From Perilla frutescens (taxonomy: Eukaryota; Streptophyta; Magnoliopsida; Lamiales; Lamiaceae): a stretch of DNA of 64,000 bases. The notes beneath the pieces are model-generated. The model ran no database searches and was not told the origin of the DNA. It was given only the letters and a program-made list of their open reading frames with translations. The translations under genes were made by a program, and so were the position numbers. The stretch lies in assembly GCA_026008535.1 (NCBI GenBank), contig BRKX01000013.1:58539726-58603725 (forward strand), given 5' to 3'. Positions 61,484 through 64,000 of the stretch are shown piece by piece (positions within the stretch are counted from its first letter, which is position 1; every line of letters starts with the position of its first letter).

Positions 61484-62565
61484 GTGGCCAGATTTGGCCC
61501 CGTTTTCTGGCAGCCGTCAGTAAAACGGCTGTTACTCTCTCCAGACGTAAGCGTTACCCGTGATTCTTGTTGCGTTGGATTCCTAACTCAAATATCTACC
61601 CTACCAAAAGTCGAACCTGTAGAAACCCTATTTGAGTCGGCCTCTAGGTGATTATCAAGTTGATTTCCAAAACCGTCACCTCTTATGTAGGGATCGGGGT
61701 GAACGTCGGGTTTTTCATTGAGTCTAGCATTTTTGAACACTAGAGTCCATTATGCATCAATCCATATGATCATATATGCCTAATCCGTCCACTTTTGAAA
61801 AAATCAAATTTTTGAGCCCGCCCAAAGGGATACCCCTTTGGCCGGTGGCCAGATTTGGCCCCGTTTTTTGGCAGTCGTCAGTAAAACGGCTGTTACTCTC
61901 TCCAGACGTAAGCGTTACCCGTGATTCTTGTTGCGTTGGATTCATAACTCAAATATCTACCCTACCAAAAGTCGAACCTGTAGAAACCCTATTTGAGTCG
62001 GCCTCTAGGTGATTATCAAGTTGATTTCCAAAACCGTCACCTCTTATGTAGGGATCGGGGTGAACGTCGGGTTTTTCATTGAGTCTAGCATTTTTGAACA
62101 CTAGAGTCCATTATGCATTAATCCATATGATCATATATGCCTAATCCGTCCACTTTTGAAAAAATCAAATTTTTGAGCCCGCCCAAAGGGGTACCCCTTT
62201 GGCCGGTTGCCAGATTTGGCCCGGTTTTCTGGCAGCCGTCAGTAAAACGGCTATAACTCTCTCCAGAAGTAAGCTTTACCCGTGATTCTTGTCGCGTTGG
62301 ATTCCTAACTCAAATATCTACCCTACCAAAAGTCAAACCTGTAGAAACCCTATTTGAGTCGGCCTCTAGGTGATAATCAAGTTGATTTCCAAAACCGTCA
62401 CCTCTTATGTAGGGATCAGGGTGAACGTCGGGTTTTTCATTGAGTCTAGCATTTTTGAACACTAGAGTCCATTATGCATCAATCCATATGATCATATATG
62501 CCTAATCCATCCACTTTTGAAAAAATTAAATTTTTGAGCCCGCCAAAGGGGTACCCCTTTGGCCG
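61484..62565. repeat. Three-monomer segment, copy 2
   Basis: Monomers start at 61484, 61845 and 62206 and match 58596-59677. Private changes include gggatacccc (near 61828), ttcataac (near 61943), cttgtcgcg (near 62291) and atcagggtg (near 62417). Confidence 0.8.
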
Positions 62566-63648
62566 GTGGCCAGATTTGGCCCCGTTTTGTGGCAGCCGTC
62601 AGTAAAACGGCTGTTACTCTCTCCAGAAGTAAGCGTTACCCGTGATTCTTGTTGCGTTGGAATCCTAACTCAAATATCTACACTAACAAAAGTCGAACTG
62701 GTAGAAACCCTATTTGAGTCGGCCTCTAGGTGATTATCAAGTTGATTTCCAAAACCGTCACCTCTTATGTAGGGATCGGGGTGAACGTCGGGTTTTTCAT
62801 TGAGTCTAGCATTTTTGAACACTAGAGTCCATTATGAATCAATCCATATGATCATATATGCCTAATCCGTCCACTTTTGAAAAAATCAAATTTTTGAGCC
62901 CGCCCAAAGGGGTACCCCTTTGGCCGGTGGCCAGATTTGGCCCCGTTTTTTGGCAGTCGTCAGTAAAACGGCTGTTACTCTCTCCAGACGTAAGCGTTAC
63001 CCGTGATTCTTGTTGCGTTGGATTCCTAACTCAAATATCTACAATACCAAAAGTCGAACCTGTAGAAACCCTATTTGAGTCGGCCTCTAGGTGATTATCA
63101 AGTTGATTTCCAAAACCGTCACCTCTTATGTAGGGATCGGGGTGAACGTCGGGTTTTTCATTGAGTCTAGCATTTTTGAACACTAGAGTCCATTATGCAT
63201 CAATCCATATGATCATATATGCCTAATCCATCCACTTTTGAAAAAATTAAATTTTTGAGCCCGCCAAAGGGGTACCCCTTTGGCCGGTGGCCAGATTTGG
63301 CCCCGTTTTGTGGCAGCCGTCAGTAAAACGGTTGTTACTCTCTCCAGAAGTAAGCGTTACCCGTGATTCTTGTTGCGTTGGAATCCTAACTCAAATATCT
63401 ACACTAACAAAAGTCGAACTGGTAGAAACCCTATTTGAGTCGGCCTCTAGGTGATTATCAAGTTGATTTCGAAAACCGTCACCTCTTATGTAGGGATCGG
63501 GGTGAAAGTCGGGTTTTTTTATTGAGTCTAGCATTTTTGAACACTAGAGTCCATTATGCATCAATCCATATGATCATATATGCCTAATCCGTCCACTTTT
63601 GAAAAAATCAAATTTTTGAGCCCGCCCACAGGGGTACCCCTTTGGCCG
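62566..63648. repeat. Short dimer pattern near the right end (721 bp offset)
   Basis: Monomers start at 62566, 62927 and 63287. The first and third share ccccgttttgtgg with the ttgttactc/aagcgtta change and the ordinary cactaacaaaag, a combination not seen elsewhere: a G-like start joined to the right-hand subfamily. The middle one has cagtcgtcag, acaatacc and the one-base-short cccgccaaag end. Confidence 0.75.
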
Positions 63649-64000
63649 GTGGCCAGATTTGGCCCGGTTTTCTGGCAGCCGTCAGTAAAACGGCTATAAC
63701 TCTCTCCAGAAGTAAGCTTTACCCGTGATTCTTGTTGCGTTGGAATCCTAACTCAAATATCTACCCTACCAAAAGTCGAACTGGTAGAAACCCTATTTGA
63801 GTCGGCCTCTAGGTGATTATCCAGTTGATTTCCAAAACCGTCACCTCTTATGTAGGGATCGGGGTGAACGTCGGGTTTTTCATTGAGTCTAGCATTTTTG
63901 AACATTAGAGTCCATTATGAATCAATCCATATGATCATATATGCCTAATCCGTCCACTTTTGAAAAAATCAAGTTTTTGAGCCCGCCCAAAGGGGTACCT
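63649..64000. repeat. Last monomer, cut by the window end
   Basis: 352 bases are present. The copy has ccctaccaaaag, tccag, five T, gaacattag, tgaatc and caagttttt, and ends at ggtacct. It matches the monomer at 59678, so the array continues to the right, probably with a copy like the one at 60039. Confidence 0.85.

Larger units (their letters stand above)
1..64000. repeat. Satellite DNA array, 361/362 bp monomer, about 177 head-to-tail copies
   Basis: The string gtggccagattt, or a one-base variant, recurs every 361-362 bp from position 1 to 63649, always on the same strand. Between anchors the full monomer is present each time, with point variants and 1-3 base indels only. Most length variation is one T in the run after gtcggg (six T gives 362 bp, five T gives 361 bp). 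No inversion, transposon, microsatellite block or non-repeat DNA breaks the array, so all stretches without genes are accounted for by this entry. The monomer is close to twice a nucleosome repeat, as in many plant and animal satellites. I do not recognise the family by name. A ribosomal spacer sub-repeat is unlikely because no rRNA or other sequence appears in 64 kb. Confidence 0.98.

Noticed and set aside
8611..62012. Recurrent minus-strand reading frames of 62-114 codons (for example 10421-10729, 31410-31718, 55258-55602)
   Set aside because: They lie within single satellite monomers, share one reading frame of the repeat and have no recognisable domain. They open only where a satellite variant removes a stop: ctcaaat to ctgaaat turns TGA into TCA on the minus strand, and ctaaaata acts similarly. 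Monomer length is not a multiple of three, so the frame cannot continue into the next copy. Identical copies reflect HOR duplication, not protein conservation.
51701..63094. Recurrent plus-strand reading frames of 66-78 codons in the right third (for example 52387-52623, 61415-61651)
   Set aside because: They exist because cggctataactc changed to cggctgttactc, which removes an in-frame TAA, in one satellite subfamily. There is no ribosome-entry context, domain or codon signal to support translation, and the frame ends inside the same monomer.
1..64000. CRISPR array
   Set aside because: The repeats are contiguous 362 bp monomers with no unique spacers and no cas genes.
1..64000. Ribosomal DNA spacer sub-repeats
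   Set aside because: No rRNA gene or non-repeat spacer appears in 64 kb, far longer than usual spacer sub-repeat blocks.
1..64000. Strand switches or transposon insertions that would mark array boundaries
   Set aside because: I looked for reversed anchors (aaatctggccac on the plus strand), long terminal repeats and target-site duplications and found none; every monomer is in the same direction.

Overview
The whole 64 kb window is one uninterrupted, head-to-tail satellite DNA array. The basic monomer is 361 or 362 bp, about 44% G+C (158 of 362 bases in the reference monomer at 15560). Using the recurring start 'gtggccagattt' as anchor, I count about 177 monomers: 176 complete and a last one of 352 bp cut by the window edge. 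Every monomer lies in the same orientation. I found no gene, RNA gene, transposon, CRISPR array, unique sequence or assembly gap. The array runs off both ends. A monomer near 2 x 180 bp, apparent CpG decay, a telobox-like octamer and multi-level higher-order repeats (HORs) fit a eukaryotic nuclear genome. A plant centromeric, pericentromeric or other heterochromatic block is the best guess, but that is inference; I cannot name the species or the repeat family.

Monomer classes can be told apart by linked variants. I use these labels: G (ccccgttttgtgg plus gcattgg), A (ggcacgg), N1 (ttagccgtg), P (ttgccccgg with tgcttc), U (cctgtgtttc), O (tctgacagcc and/or atgtct with gcagttttgaacattag), N2 (ctgaaat) and C (usually ccagtgg, ctactaaaagtcaaac, gataatc; 361 bp through loss of one T). 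The order of classes defines HORs.

Layout. 1-3619: a 2171 bp six-monomer HOR, 1.67 copies. 3620-7235: mixed monomers with a trimer pattern. 7236-13749: short HOR relatives (N1-P-U-G-N2, then two 6-7-mer units). 13750-35460: four consecutive units of a HOR whose base form is G-A-G-N1-P-U-O-G-N2-C-G-N2-C, with 15, 13, 13 and 19 monomers (5427, 4705, 4705 and 6874 bp). The length differences are explained by internal dimer and trimer changes. 33291-44507: a 17-monomer block of 6152 bp followed by a second copy lacking three single monomers. 44508-50649: a 6-4-6 monomer pattern. 50288-55345: a 2529 bp seven-monomer tandem duplication, nearly identical. 55346-64000: a mosaic of short 3-, 4- and 8-monomer patterns rich in a HindIII-negative subfamily (cggctgttactc, aagcgtta).

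Each monomer carries several dyad elements: a 20 bp perfect palindrome around a KpnI site, a 12 bp palindrome, a 6 bp-stem hairpin and a 9 bp inverted repeat. It also carries one telobox-like octamer and a weak CENP-B-box-like/Pol III B-box-like stretch. Open reading frames of 62-114 codons recur on both strands but are by-products of the repeat, because the monomer length is not a multiple of three and single satellite variants open or close them. All coordinates and counts were read by eye; no alignment was run.
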